A DNA stretch of 64,000 nucleotides from Uranotaenia lowii (taxonomy: Eukaryota; Arthropoda; Insecta; Diptera; Culicidae): contig NC_073692.1 of the NCBI RefSeq assembly GCF_029784155.1, positions 371,423,160 through 371,487,159 of the forward strand, given 5' to 3'. A program made the position numbers and the translations under genes. Positions 1-11,160 of this stretch are shown here, piece after piece; positions within the stretch are counted from its first letter, which is position 1, and each line of letters starts with the position of its first letter. Below the pieces are notes generated by a model. It was given only the letters and a program-made list of their open reading frames with translations, was not told the DNA's origin and made no database searches.

Positions 1-2510
1 AATGACAAAAATGACAAAAATGACAAAAATGACAAAAATGACAAAAATGACAAAAATGACAAAAATGACAAAAATGACAAAAATGACAAAAATGACAAAA
101 ATGACAAAAATGACAAAAATGACAAAAATGACAAAAATGACAAAAATGACAAAAATGACAAAAATGACAAAAATGACAAAAATGACAAAAATGACAAAAA
201 TGACAAAAATGACAAAAATGACAAAAATGACAAAAATGACAAAAATGACAAAAATGACAAAAATGACAAAAATGACAAAAATGACAAAAATGACAAAAAT
301 GACAAAAATGACAAAATTGACAAAAATGACAAAAATGACAAAAATGACAAAAATGACAAAAATGACAAAAATGACAAAAATGACAAAAATGACAAAAATG
401 ACAAAAATGACAAAAGTGACAAAAATGACAAAAATCACAAAAATGACAAAAATGACAAAAATGACAAAAATGACAAAAATGACAAAAATGACAAAAATGA
501 CAAAAATGACAAAAATGACAAAAATGACAAAAATGACAAAAATGACAAAAATGACAAAAATGACAAAAATGACAAAAATGACAAAAATGACAAAAATGAC
601 AAAAATGAAAAAAATGAAAAAAATGACAAAAATGACAAAAATGACAAAAATGACAAAAATGACAAAAATGACAAAAATGACAAAAATGACAAAAATGACA
701 AAAATGACAAAAATGACAAAAATGACAAAAATGACAAAAATGACAAAAATGACAAAAATGACAAAAATGACAAAAATGACAAAAATGACAAAAATGACAA
801 AAATGACAAAAATGACAAAAATGACAAAAATGACAAAAATGACAAAAATGACAAAAATAACAAAAAATGACAAAAATGACAAAAATGACAAAAATGACAA
901 AAATGACAAAAATGACAAAAATGACAAAAATGACAAAAATGACAAAAATGACAAAAATGACAAAAATGACAAAAATGACAAAAATGACAAAAATGACAAA
1001 AATGACAAAAATGACAAAAATGACAAAAATGACAAAAATGACAAAAATGACAAAAATGACAAAAATGACAAAAATGACAAAAATGACAAAAATGACAAAA
1101 ATGACAAAAATGACAAAAATGACAAAAATGACAAAAATGACAAAAATGACAAAAATGACAAAAATGACAAAAATGACAAAAATGACAAAAATGACAAAAA
1201 TGACAAAAATGACAAAAATGACAAAAATGACAAAAATGACAAAAATGACAAAAATGACAAAAATGACAAAAATGACAAAAATGACAAAAATGACAAAAAT
1301 GACAAAAATGACAAAAATGACAAAAATGACAAAAATGACAAAAATGACAAAAATGACAAAAATAACAAAAATGACAAAAATGACAAAAATGACAAAAATG
1401 ACAAAAATGACAAAAATGACAAAAATGACAAAAATGACAAAAATGACAAAAATGACAAAAATGACAAAAATGACAAAAATGACAAAAATGACAAAAATGA
1501 CAAAAATGACAAAAATGACAAAAATGACAAAAATGACAAAAATGACAAAAATGACAAAAATGACAAAAATGACAAAAATGACAAAAATGACAAAAATGAC
1601 AAAAATGACAAAAATGACAAAAATGACAAAAATGACAAAAATGACAAAAATGACAAAAATGACAAAAATGACAAAAATGACAAAAATGACAAAAATGACA
1701 AAAATGACAAAAATGACAAAAATGACAAAAATGACAAAAATGACAAAAATGACAAAAATGACAAAAATGACAAAAATGACAAAAATGACAAAAATGACAA
1801 AAATGACAAAAATGACAAAAATGACAAAAATGACAAAAATGACAAAAATGACAAAAATGACAAAAATGACAAAAATGACAAAAATGACAAAAATGACAAA
1901 AATGACAAAAATGACAGAAATGACAGAAATGACAAAAATGACAAAAATGACAAAAATGACAAAAATGACAAAAATGACAAAAATGACAAAAATGACAAAA
2001 ATGACAAAAATGACAAAAATGACAAAAATGACAAAAATGACAAAAATGACAAAAATGACAAAAATGATAAAAATGACAAAAATGACAAAAATGACAAAAA
2101 TTACAAAAATGACAAAAATGACAAAAATGACGAAAATGACAAAAATGACAAAAATGACAAAAACGACAAAAATGACAAAAATGACAAAAATGACAAAAAT
2201 GACAAAAATGACAAAAATGACAAAAATGACAAAAATGACAAAAATGACAAAAATGACAAAAATGACAAAAATGACAAAAATGACAAAAATGACAAAAATG
2301 ACAAAAATGACAAAAATGACAAAAATGACAAAAATGACAAAAATGACAAAAATGACAAAAATGACAAAAATGACAAAAATGACAAAAATGACAAAAATGA
2401 CAAAAAATGACAAAAATGACAAAAATGACAAAAATGACAAAAATGACAAAAATGACAAAAATGACAAAAATGACAAAAATGACAAAAATGACAAAAATGA
2501 CAAAAAATGA
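1..2510. repeat. 9-bp satellite array (AATGACAAA)n
   Basis: About 278 near-perfect head-to-tail copies of a 9-bp unit, which continue off the left edge. Scattered point variants occur, and single-A insertions near 866, 2406 and 2506 shift the phase. Because 9 is a multiple of 3, two plus frames stay open and translate as MTK or NDK repeats, and the complement as LSF or CHF repeats. These are not genes. The same unit forms a second array at 36840-38130. Confidence 0.98.
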
Positions 2511-2715
2511 CTTTCATATTATCTGCTGAAAATATCACGTTTCGAGAACTATTATTGAAACAACTGAACTGCAAACATGATTTAAAACATAAACTGTAAG
2601 CTATGTTCACTCTTGAATTCATAACGTAAGCATATTCTTTGAAATTTTGATGCTTGGCTTGATTTCGGAAGCACATCTGTCGATAAATTGGACCACTTTA
2701 ATATGTAACCATACA
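2511..2715. other. Unique flank of the satellite, no gene seen
   Basis: AT-rich sequence between the satellite and the fold-back element. I see no coding sequence, repeat or RNA gene in it. Confidence 0.6.
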
Positions 2716-3551
2716 TATTATAATAGACTGAGTCTATTTGGGGTCATTTTTGAATGTCTCAAACCCTGGGGTCTTAAAAGCTTCGTCTTGGTCCAAAACT
2801 CATTCATGATTTTTTGCAGAATTTTTAAGTAACGTTTACATGAGTAAATTTGAACTTTAAGGTTTGTATGGGAAAACTGAATATTTTGTACTGAAAAATC
2901 AACATCGTTTCTGTTTCTTTTGTGGAGCCGAGCCAGCTGATGGTTTTTGTGCCAATTTATAAAATTCCTAAGAGAAATTTTCCGCTGAACAACTTTGTCC
3001 AAGACTGTAACTTCGTCTCTTCTTAGGCAAAAAAGTTATTAGCAGTTTAATAGGGGTATGTCTTTTCGCATTGATAAACATGAAATTCAATTGACATCAC
3101 TGCAGGGTGCCTATCGAGGTATTCTATGACTACTTTTCATGCATTACTTCGCAAGGCTCCAGCAGTGATGTCAATTGAATTTATGGTTCATCGATGCCAA
3201 AAGACATTACCCTGTTAAACAGCTAATAACTTTTTTGCCTAATGAGATACAAATAGTTAAGGTCTTCGACAAAGTAGTTTAGCGGAAAATTTCCCTTAGG
3301 AATTTTATAAATTGGCACAAAAACCATCAGCTGGCTCGGCTCCACAAAAGAAACAGAAACGATGTTGATTTTTCAGTACAAAATATTCAATTTTCCCATA
3401 CAAACCTTAAAGTTCAAATTTACTCATGTAAACGTTACTTAAAAATCCTGCAAAAAATCATGGATGAGTTTTGGACCAAGACGAAGCTTTTAAGACCCCA
3501 GGGTTTGGGAAATTAAAAAATGACCCCAAATCGACTCAGTCTAATATTATA
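2716..3551. mobile_element. Long fold-back (inverted-repeat) element
   Basis: Two arms of about 400 bp (roughly 2716-3110 and 3156-3551) are reverse complements with scattered mismatches, separated by a loop of about 45 bp. The outer ends read about ATAATAGACTGAG and its complement. The arms include the matching stretch CCATCAGCTGGCTCGGCTCC. No transposase is present. It is either a fold-back MITE or an inverted duplication whose transcript would form a long hairpin. Confidence 0.85.
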
Positions 3552-4555
3552 ATCAACATTGGTTTCTCTCAGCATGCTTCATATACTTCAGCAAGGACAT
3601 GTATTTCAGCACCACCTCCTGGAGAAAGTTCTTACTAGAAGGAAATTTCAAGAATTGAGGTACTGAGGAAACTCTGAACATTCTTTCCATCAACCGTGGG
3701 TTCGCGTCTTGACTACAAAAGTTCGTGTTTGAACTTGCATTTCTATGAACACGCAGAAATTTTGTTTATGTTTTATTTTCAACATAGGAATTTCAGCCTA
3801 CTCCAACTTTTATTCGTGTAGCAAAGTATGTTGCTATGGTTCTCAATTTGTGTTGTTTTCTGCCGAATGGAAAAAAAAGGCCCCGACTGACGGAGTATGC
3901 TAATAAATCTACAATTTGAGATTCCAATGTCATTTGAATTGGAACAATCATTGATGGAAATTTCACTTTTTGACAATACTGAATATTTTATAAAAGAAAT
4001 CATAAAAAGGCAACAATTTACTAAGTAAATTGGTCTCAAAATCTACTCTACAACATTATTGTTATTATTATTATTATCTGGAGCACGTTTGGTAAATTGA
4101 AATCAGCATTTCTCTAAAATGAATAAATTGATAAAGTAAAAAATTCTTCGTGTAGAATTAGCTCTTTTTAATACTTTTCATTTAGGCACATCTAATTTTT
4201 TGAAAACTCCAAAACATGTTGAACCGATAAATCAAAATCAAATTTTGAGTTTAAATTTAGTAAAGAAGTCAACTTACTTATCATGAAAGATATTATGAAA
4301 GCAAAAAATAGTAGAAATACTTGTGTTGTATTTAGTATAATTGTCAGATCGGGACACAAAGTTGTGGTGATGATGAGCTTAACAGTTTTCGCCAGAAGCT
4401 TTCGAAATTTAGTCTATAGGCAACTTAGGTCTTCTCGATAGCATTTATTCATGTTCGTAAGAACTTTCCTCACATGGAGGCGCGTTTCATGTGTCCTTCA
4501 AGTTTCTGGGGAGTGAGGAATATTACTACTATTATTATATTTGATATAACTCTTG
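3552..4555. other. AT-rich intergenic DNA, no gene seen
   Basis: About 1 kb with only short spurious open frames and AT microsatellite-like runs (near 4057 and 4527). I recognise no protein domain, TIR element or RNA gene. Confidence 0.6.
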
Positions 4556-6228
4556 CACAGTAAACGAAAATTACCGAGTTCGGTAATTTATTTTACAGAA
4601 ATAGTTCTGTAAATGAAAATTTTCGGTAATTGATCAATCTGACGTCTAGTATCCGCCGAACCTCGTTAACCTGTTTTCGATTTACCGAAGCTCGTTCATT
4701 TATTTGTAAACAAATCTCTTCGCAGTTCATTTTCGGTAAAAAATTGCCGAAAACTGTAAAGTTTAACTGAAAACAGTATCGCTGAGCAAGACAAGCGTCA
4801 AAATTTGTTTGTCATTTGATGACAGTTCATTTATTCCGAGTCTACCTTCTCACTCTTGCAGTTTTATCATGTACGCGAGTGGAATACCAATAACTTGTCA
4901 AGACATTATCTTCGCCATTTTTTTCCTTTGCAGTGGGAAAGTAGGCTGTGACCATGGTTGAGCCCTCGCCATTTTTTCGGAATTTATTTTTGTGAATAAT
5001 AATTAGGTGTTTTATTTTGGTTTAAATCGAATTGCTGGTAAGTATCAAATAGTTCACCATCACCAAAATCGGTATCTTTATCAGTCGTTTAATTTACAGT
5101 CACAACAATCGTCCAGCAGAAGCAAAAAACAACACCAGCTGATTGCCCCAGCGCCACCAAAAAAAACTTCGAGGTAATGAAGGTTATTGTCCATGGACTG
5201 TAGTTATGCCGTCGGATTTGTGTTGCTGTTCTTTGGAAAATTGATTCTCAAGGATCCGTTTCCGGGTGTGGTTTGTTGACATTTTGTTGATAATAAATAA
5301 AATATAGATGAGGTGTATTAATTGGACGTTCGATTGGGAAGCCACGAGTCGAAACTTTCGTTTCAGAAGGTGCTTCAGACAAAAACATCGAATTCACTGA
5401 GCCTGTAAAACTTATCTGAGCCTATCAAAATTGAAATTTTTCGCTTGAAGCGTCTTTTGAAAATGTCGGTTATGTTTAGCGAAAACAGGTAAATTTTCCG
5501 CAATTTTTACCCGAAACCGTAAAACGTTCAGTGATTTCAGCTTATAATACGATGTGCATTCATTATAAGCTGATACCACCGAATTTTTACGATTTTCGCT
5601 ATAAATTACGGAAAATTTGACAGTTTTCGGTAATCATAACCGGCATTTCGGTAGAAACTACAGATTTTCGGTAAAAACTACCGAAATGTTGGTGAAACTG
5701 AACAGACATTTCGGTTAAATTCACCGATTTTTCGGTAAAAATTACCGATTGTTTGGTAAAAATTACCGGTTGTTCGGTAAATATTACCGAACTTTTTAAG
5801 TTTTTCGGTGAAAAAAATTACGGTATTTCGGTAATTTTTACAGACTATTAGAAAATAATTACAGATATTCGGTAATAATTTAAGGTATTTCGGTAATAAT
5901 AACAGATATTTCGGTATATATTACCAAGCTTTTATAGTTTTTCGGCTAAACATTACCGGCCTTTCAGTAATAATTACAGGCATTTCGGTTCTACTTAACC
6001 GGTTGTTCAGTAATATAACGAGCTGTCACGTTGACAACTGTCAATAATTTGACAGAGGGTCTAAGATGGGATCAGTCGAGTTTCGGTAGTTTTTACCGAA
6101 AAAGGTCTGTAACATTTGACAGCTGTCACTTCTCTGCCATGGAAAAAATTACCGAACGGTTTAACGATTTCCACATGTTAGGATTTCGGTAAAAAAATTA
6201 CCGAACTCGGTAATTTTCGTTTACTGTG
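4556..6228. mobile_element. Family A long TIR element (1673 bp), TSD TG
   Basis: It starts CACAGTAAACGAAAATTACC and ends with the complement, flanked by TG on both sides (4554-4555 and 6229-6230). The last 90 or so bases match one arm of the 239-bp palindromic element found nearby, so this is a longer relative and possibly its source. The motif TTCGGTAA/TTACCGAA recurs dozens of times, especially at 5490-6220. The interior carries a small transcript-like unit (4980-5297). No transposase is encoded. Confidence 0.88.
4980..5297 (+). other. Mini transcription unit inside family A
   Basis: A strong donor GTAAGT at 5038 and an acceptor TTTACAG ending at 5099 delimit a 62-bp intron. Exon 2 then runs through a Gln/Ser/Pro-rich stretch to AATAAATAAA at 5292-5301. 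No long reading frame is visible, so it may be non-coding or a decayed gene. The layout matches mini-units in neighbouring TIR families. Splicing is inferred from consensus sites only. Confidence 0.45.
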
Positions 6229-6315
6229 TGAAAAATGTACCAAAAAATGATGTTTACACAGTAAACGAAAATTACCGAGTTCGGTAATTTTTTTACCGAA
6301 ATCCTAACATGTGTA

Positions 6316-6554
6316 CACAGTAAACGAAAATTACCGAGTTCGGTAATTTTTTTACCGAAATCCTAACATGTGTAAATCGGTAAACTGTTCGGTAATTTTT
6401 TCGGTAAAAAATAAACGAACATCGGTAAACGAAGAATCGATTTACCGATGTTCGTTTATTTTTTACCGAAAAAATTACCGAACAGTTTAACGATTTACAC
6501 ATGTTAGGATTTCGGTAAAAAAATTACCGAACTCGGTAATTTTCGTTTACTGTG
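6316..6554. mobile_element. Family A palindromic MITE, copy Pb (239 bp)
   Basis: Complete palindrome inserted into the sequence ACATGTG^TA of copy Pa. The TA duplication is at 6314-6315 and 6555-6556. It is internally symmetric about the ATCGATT region near 6435. Confidence 0.95.
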
Positions 6555-6817
6555 TACACAGTAAACGAAAATTACCGAGTTCGATAATTTTTTTACCGAA
6601 ATCCTAACATGTGCACAGTAAACGAAAATTACCAAGTTCGGTAATTGTTTTACCGAAATCCTAACATGTGTAAATCGTTAAACTGTTCGGTAATTTTTTC
6701 GGTAAAAAATAAACGAACATCGGTAAATCGATTCTTCATTTACCGATGTTCGTTTGTTTTTTACCGAAAAAATTACCGAACAGTTTAACGATTTACACCC
6801 CGAATAGAACAGAACCA

Positions 6818-7056
6818 CACAGTAAAAGAAAATTACCGAGTTCGGTAATTTGTTTACCGAAATCCTAACATGTGTAAATCGTTAAACTGTTCGGTAATTT
6901 TTTCGGTAAAAAATAAACGAACATCGGTAAATGAAGAATCGATTTACCGATGTTCGCTTATTTTTTACCGAAAAAATTACCGAACAGTTTAACGATTTAC
7001 ACATGTTAGGATTTCGGTAAAAAAATTACCGAACTCGGTAATTTTCGTTTACTGTG
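6818..7056. mobile_element. Family A palindromic MITE, copy P2 (239 bp)
   Basis: Complete copy inside family C with TSD CA (6816-6817 and 7057-7058). The left end has one change (CACAGTAAAAG). Confidence 0.95.
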
Positions 7057-7288
7057 CATGGTATCACATTCATTATCCAATGAATTTTAATGTGACCATT
7101 TACTTCATGGTTAAAAGAACATCCGAGCGTTTAATAATTTTCAAGAATTTGCACATTCCCAGTTATTCGTGTACGGATGATTTGACGGCCGCATCTCGCG
7201 TGGCACTTTGTTTTTTTCTCTACGCAATCGTCGGTCGGTAGTTTCTCAAGTGTTTTTTTTTTAAAGAAATCGTTCGAAGTGTTCGGAG

Positions 7289-7477
7289 ATGGACGCAATG
7301 GTGAGTTGAAATGTAAAAGAGGCAATCATATGTTTAATCTTTTATTTTTATCAATTCCAGCAAAAAACCAACACTGTGAGTTGCACAGGATGCGGTAGTG
7401 AATGCATGCCGGGAGCGGCAACCGAATGCCGGATTGTTGGCCTCAGACCTTTCCAAGCGAAAAATCCATTAGTGTGA
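7289..7477 (+). CDS. Putative spliced mini-ORF of family C (42 codons)
   Basis: Not a recognised family. ATG at 7289 gives MDAM. A 60-bp intron follows (GTGAGT at 7301, acceptor ending in CCAG at 7360), then a second exon running in frame to TGA at 7475-7477. The peptide has four cysteines in a C-x2-C-x3-C-x8-C pattern (SCTGCGSEC...C), which could bind a metal. AATAAATAATAAATAATAAA follows at about 7499. A second donor-like GTGAGT at 7474 overlaps the stop, so further exons once present in a longer element are possible. It may be the 5' remnant of a transposase gene or a captured host exon pair. Coding status is uncertain. Confidence 0.4.
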
Positions 7478-7816
7478 GTAAAGGGTTATGATTCTTTGAA
7501 TAAATAATAAATAATAAATATAAATTCATCCGTTTTTAATAATATAAATGATGACAACCAAAAACAAATACAAAAACCCCACAAAGAGCAAAAATTTTCA
7601 TTACAGCGGTTTAACCATGAAAATAATCGGATTTCCATGGTTTTACCATGAAAAACTGGAAGCTGAAAGAACCATGAACTTTATATTTTTCGGCTTTCTA
7701 ATGTATGGGAAATCGATATTTTTTTCATGGTCACGCTGCATAACAATACCCCTTTTTCATGGTTATTTTCGTCAAAACTATGATATATATGGTCGAAAAC
7801 TATGAACTTCAATGTG

Positions 7817-8055
7817 CACAGTAAACGAAAATTACCGAGTTCGGTAATTTTTTTACCGAAATCCTAACATGTGTAAATCGGTAAACTGTTCGGTAATTTT
7901 TTCGGTAATAAATAAACGAACATCGGTAAATCGATTCTTCATTTACCGATGTTCGATTATTTTTTACCGAAAAAATTACCGAACAGTTTACCGATTTACA
8001 CATGTTAGGATTTCGGTAAAACAATTACCGAACTCGGTAATTTTCGTTTACTGTG
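7817..8055. mobile_element. Family A palindromic MITE, copy P3 (239 bp)
   Basis: Complete copy inside family C with TSD TG (7815-7816 and 8056-8057). Confidence 0.95.
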
Positions 8056-8413
8056 TGCATTCACGGTATCGTGGATCGTAAAAGTCATGGTGCAAACCAT
8101 CAAATTCATGGTATTGTGATTATGAACTTCATGGTTTTTTCACGGTGCAAGTCTATTCGGGACATGTTAGGATTTCGGTAAAAAAATTACCGAACTCGGT
8201 AATTTTCGTTTACTGTGTGTAAATCGTTAAACTGTTCGGTAATTTTTTCGGTAAAAAATAAACGAACATCGGTAAATGAAGCATCGATTTACCGATGTTC
8301 GTTTTTTTTTACCGAAAAAATGACCGAACAGTTTAACGATTTACACATGTTAGGATTTCGGTAAAAAAATTACCGAACTCGGTAATTTTCGTTTACTGTG
8401 TAAATCGTTCAAC

Positions 8414-8652
8414 CACAGTAAATGAAAATTACCGAGTTCGGTAATTTTTTTACCGAAATCCTAACATGTGTAAATCGTTAAACTGTTCGGTAATTTTTTC
8501 GGTAAAAAATAAACGAACATCGGTAAATGAAGAATCGCTTTACCGATGTTTGTTAATTTTTTACCGAAAAAATTACCGAACAGTTAAACGATTTACACAT
8601 GTTAGGATTTCGGTAAAAAAATTACCGAACTCGGTAATTTTCATTTACTGTG
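8414..8652. mobile_element. Family A palindromic MITE, copy Pc (239 bp)
   Basis: Complete copy inserted in Pa at TTCAAC^TG with TSD AC (8412-8413 and 8653-8654). Its ends are slightly diverged (CACAGTAAATG). Confidence 0.93.
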
Positions 8653-8825
8653 ACTGTTCGGTAATTTTTTCGGTAAAAAATAAACGAACATCGGTAAATC
8701 GACTCTTCATTTACCGATGTTCGTTTATTTTTTACCGAAAAAATTACCGAACAGTTTAACGATTTACACATGTTAGGATTTTGGTAAAAAAATTACCGAA
8801 CTCGGTAATTTTCGTTTACTGTGTA

Positions 8826-9065
8826 CACAGTAAACGAAAATTACCGAGTTCGGTAATTTTTTTTACCGAAATCCTAACATGTGTAAATCGTTAAACTGTT
8901 CGGTAATTTTTTCGGTAAAAAATAAACGAACATCGGTAAATCGATTCTTCATTTACCGATGTTCGTTCATTTTTTACCGAAAAAATTACCGAACAGTTTA
9001 ACGATTTACACATGTTAGGATTTCGGTAAAAAAATTACCGAACTCGGTAATTTTCGTTTACTGTG
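8826..9065. mobile_element. Family A palindromic MITE, copy Pd (240 bp)
   Basis: Inserted at the TA duplication on the right edge of Pa (TSD TA 8824-8825 and 9066-9067), so Pa and Pd stand side by side. Confidence 0.94.
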
Positions 9066-9067
9066 TA

Positions 9068-9445
9068 GGCTTTAACTATTCAGCAAACAATCTTTGAAAC
9101 ATCAGGTGATGTTCTTTTATTAGATTAGACAGCGTTGTTAAATCATTTTGAGAAAATTCTCTTGACATTATCATGTCTGTCAGTCTTATTAGAGTTGTAC
9201 AATATTTCCACACCTCATCTTCGGGGTTAATGTATTGTCCTAAAATAAACGTGAAATTATTACAAAAAAACCCATTTCATCCGCGGTTCTTTTTAAAACA
9301 ACGGTGCGATTTTTTGTATCTTTCCTCTATATCGGGCATCCGACTAATTCCTGAATCTGATTGAATGTCTTTCCACAATGGACTATCTGGTGTCCAGGAT
9401 ACTAAGCGATATCAATCTGTTTTGCCTTTCTTTCAGAAAGGTATA
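9068..9445. other. Intergenic spacer, nothing recognised
   Basis: AT-rich sequence between the nested cluster and family D. A short open frame (9173-9364) has no recognisable features. Confidence 0.55.
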
Positions 9446-9668
9446 CACTCAGAAAATACTATTATGTATGCCATAAGATTCTCTTATAAAGTGGCGCCAT
9501 AAGAAAAATTAATGAAATTCATAAGATTGTCTTATGACGCGAATGAATTCTGAAGATGAACGCCTACTTCAATGAGAGGTTGTTGCTTTTCATAAGAGAT
9601 TCTTATGGAAACAGTAAATCACTTTCTGATAAGAAAAATTCTAGATATTTCATGCTGAAAACATTAAC

Positions 9669-9890
9669 TTTATTGTTTGCCAAATTTGTTTAAAATTAAA
9701 TCCTTCATGGTCACCATCAGCAGCGCATCAACAGACGGCTCCATCAAAGTTTTTTTCGCCGCATCTTAATCTTTCATTTTTTGCCGATCAGCTTGCTGAA
9801 AAGTAAACAAATAATGTATTTTAGTTTACTAATATATTAAACGTTCACAACAAAAACATTAAATCGAACTTACCATTCCGGAGATAACAA
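9669..9890 (-). other. Mini transcription unit inside family D
   Basis: On the minus strand an exon ending CGGAATG meets donor GTAAGT at 9873. A 78-bp intron ends with TTTTCAG at 9796, and exon 2 runs to AATAAA at 9674-9669. The spliced frame would be a few tens of codons at most. The arrangement matches those in families A, B and C. Splice sites are predicted, not proven. Confidence 0.42.
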
Positions 9891-9925
9891 TAACATTTAA
9901 CATTCAAGGAAAACTATAATAACTA

Positions 9926-10164
9926 CACAGTAAACGAAAATTACCGAGTTCGGTATTTTTTTTACCGAAATCCTAACATGTGGAGTTCGTTAATCTGTTC
10001 GGTAATTTTATCGGTAAAAAATAAACGAACATCGGTAAATCGACTTTTCATTTACCGATGTTCGTTTATTTTTTACCGAAAAAATTACCGAACAGTTTAA
10101 CGAACTCCACATGTTAGGATTTCGGTAAAAAAATTACCGAACTCGGTAATTTTCGTTTACTGTG
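9926..10164. mobile_element. Family A palindromic MITE in family D (239 bp)
   Basis: Complete palindrome with TSD TA (9924-9925 and 10165-10166). It interrupts family D just upstream of the mini-unit. Confidence 0.95.
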
Positions 10165-10742
10165 TATCAACTGGCGATTGCTTCGTACTGTTAGATGATG
10201 AAAAAAAACTGATGCTATGAATGAATGTGTTCATCATTTTTTCACAATGCCGTTTCTTCTATTTTTCATAAGAACATCGTATGAAAATTGAAAGAATTTC
10301 ATAAGACTCTTATGAAACATTATTTTACACTCTAAAAAGCGGTTCATAAGATGCTTCTTATGAAAATTATAATAAGAATTTTCCTGAGTGTAGTTATCGG
10401 TCGATTTGGGAGATCATTAATTATGGGTCTTAGATATATCTTTATAGGTACACCGCAAAAAATCAACATTTAAACGGCATGTTTTTCTACACAGAAGTTT
10501 TCAAAATTGTTCAACATATTAAATTTATTTCAATCTAATTAAAACTAACATTTTGACACATAATTGTTATGTGGAATAAATATATTGAGCTGACTAAATA
10601 AAAATTAGCGTGCGGAATCTGTCTAAAAACATCGATTCCGCTGTCGATGATTTTTGACCGGTTTTTCTTCCAAAATGGCGGGCTCGAAGCTAGGTTTTCA
10701 TAGCGTGAATTTAAAACGAACAAAGGAAAAATCGTGCTCAAA

Positions 10743-10887
10743 ATGTCTTCGGAGCCAAAGGATCCTTCAGCAACCAATAATGCTGCGATATGTTTGCAAG
10801 TAAGTTCAAGAAAACTAATCTTAAATGTTTTTTTTTTCTCAACAGGATTTTGACTCGAGTGGCGATGGTCAACGAAATCAATGTTAA
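10743..10887 (+). CDS. Putative spliced mini-ORF (32 codons)
   Basis: Unrecognised. ATG at 10743 opens a 19-codon exon rich in Ser, Pro and Ala. Donor GTAAGT at 10800 and acceptor TCAACAG ending at 10845 give a 46-bp intron. Exon 2 adds 13 codons (DFDSSGDG...) to TAA at 10885. AATAAA is at 11151. It probably belongs to another TIR element starting near TA^CACCGC at 10451, but I could not find the other end. A long minus-strand open frame over 10535-11086 lacks gene features. Function unknown. Confidence 0.3.
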
Positions 10888-11160
10888 CAATATTTGCTTG
10901 CTGGAGCTCGGAGATCGGATGTGAACAGAACATATCGATTGAACACGAGATGGACCCTACCGGAAGAACCTGGAATGATGCCCAGGCAGGGAGCAGGGCT
11001 ATCCAAACTCCACGTTGGTCGGCCGTACGGGTCTGATCCCGCTTGTAAATCCGGACCATGTTTAAAAGTGTTTTCTCATAATACATTTAGTAAAATTAAT
11101 ATAAGTTGACTATAAAAGTGTGAAGTGTTAAAATTTGTACATATTAAAATAATAAAATTT

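Larger units (their letters stand above)
6799..8161. mobile_element. Family C TIR element, TSD AC
   Basis: Short TIRs CCCGAATAGA and TCTATTCGGG, flanked by AC (6797-6798 and 8162-8163), inserted in copy P1. Its interior is rich in CCATGAA/TTCATGG motifs on both strands. It carries a small two-exon unit (7289-7477) with AATAAA runs, and it contains two family A palindromes (P2 and P3). Without them it is about 881 bp. No transposase is visible. Confidence 0.85.
6614..8217. mobile_element. Family A palindromic MITE, copy P1 (interrupted)
   Basis: Inserted in P0 with TSD TG (6612-6613 and 8218-8219). It is split by family C at the mirror site ATTTACAC^ATG. Removing family C and its 2-bp duplication leaves 239 bp. 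Confidence 0.92.
6557..8400. mobile_element. Family A palindromic MITE, copy P0 (interrupted)
   Basis: It lies immediately next to Pb because it inserted at the TA duplication created by Pb (TSD TA 6555-6556 and 8401-8402). Removing P1 and its duplication leaves about 238 bp. P1 sits in its ACATGTG site. Confidence 0.92.
6257..8823. mobile_element. Family A palindromic MITE, copy Pa (outermost, interrupted)
   Basis: Left part 6257-6313, short middle part 8403-8413 and remainder 8655-8823. TSD is TA (6255-6256 and 8824-8825). Removing the insertions Pb, P0 and Pc plus one 2-bp duplication each (2328 bp) from 2567 bp leaves exactly 239 bp, the length of intact copies. The element is an almost perfect palindrome with ends CACAGTAAACG and CGTTTACTGTG. 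Confidence 0.93.
9446..10390. mobile_element. Family D TIR element, TSD TA
   Basis: It begins CACTCAGAAAATACT and ends in the near-complement TTTTCCTGAGTG, flanked by TA (9444-9445 and 10391-10392). Subterminal regions are packed with CATAAGA/TCTTATG motifs on both strands. A family A palindrome (9926-10164) is inserted; without it the element is about 704 bp. A related terminal fragment is at 14240-14345. A small spliced unit lies on its minus strand. Confidence 0.85.

Noticed and set aside
2..2510. Open frames of 802 and 547 codons, and others in the 36835-38259 array
   Set aside because: They only translate the 9-bp satellite (MTK, NDK, LSF or CHF repeats); the period is a multiple of 3, so stops do not arise.
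1..2510. Telomeric repeat
   Set aside because: AATGACAAA is not an insect telomere motif, and the same array occurs internally at 36840.
10535..11086. 183-codon minus-strand frame
   Set aside because: No recognisable features, and it overlaps a better-supported spliced plus-strand unit with a polyadenylation signal.
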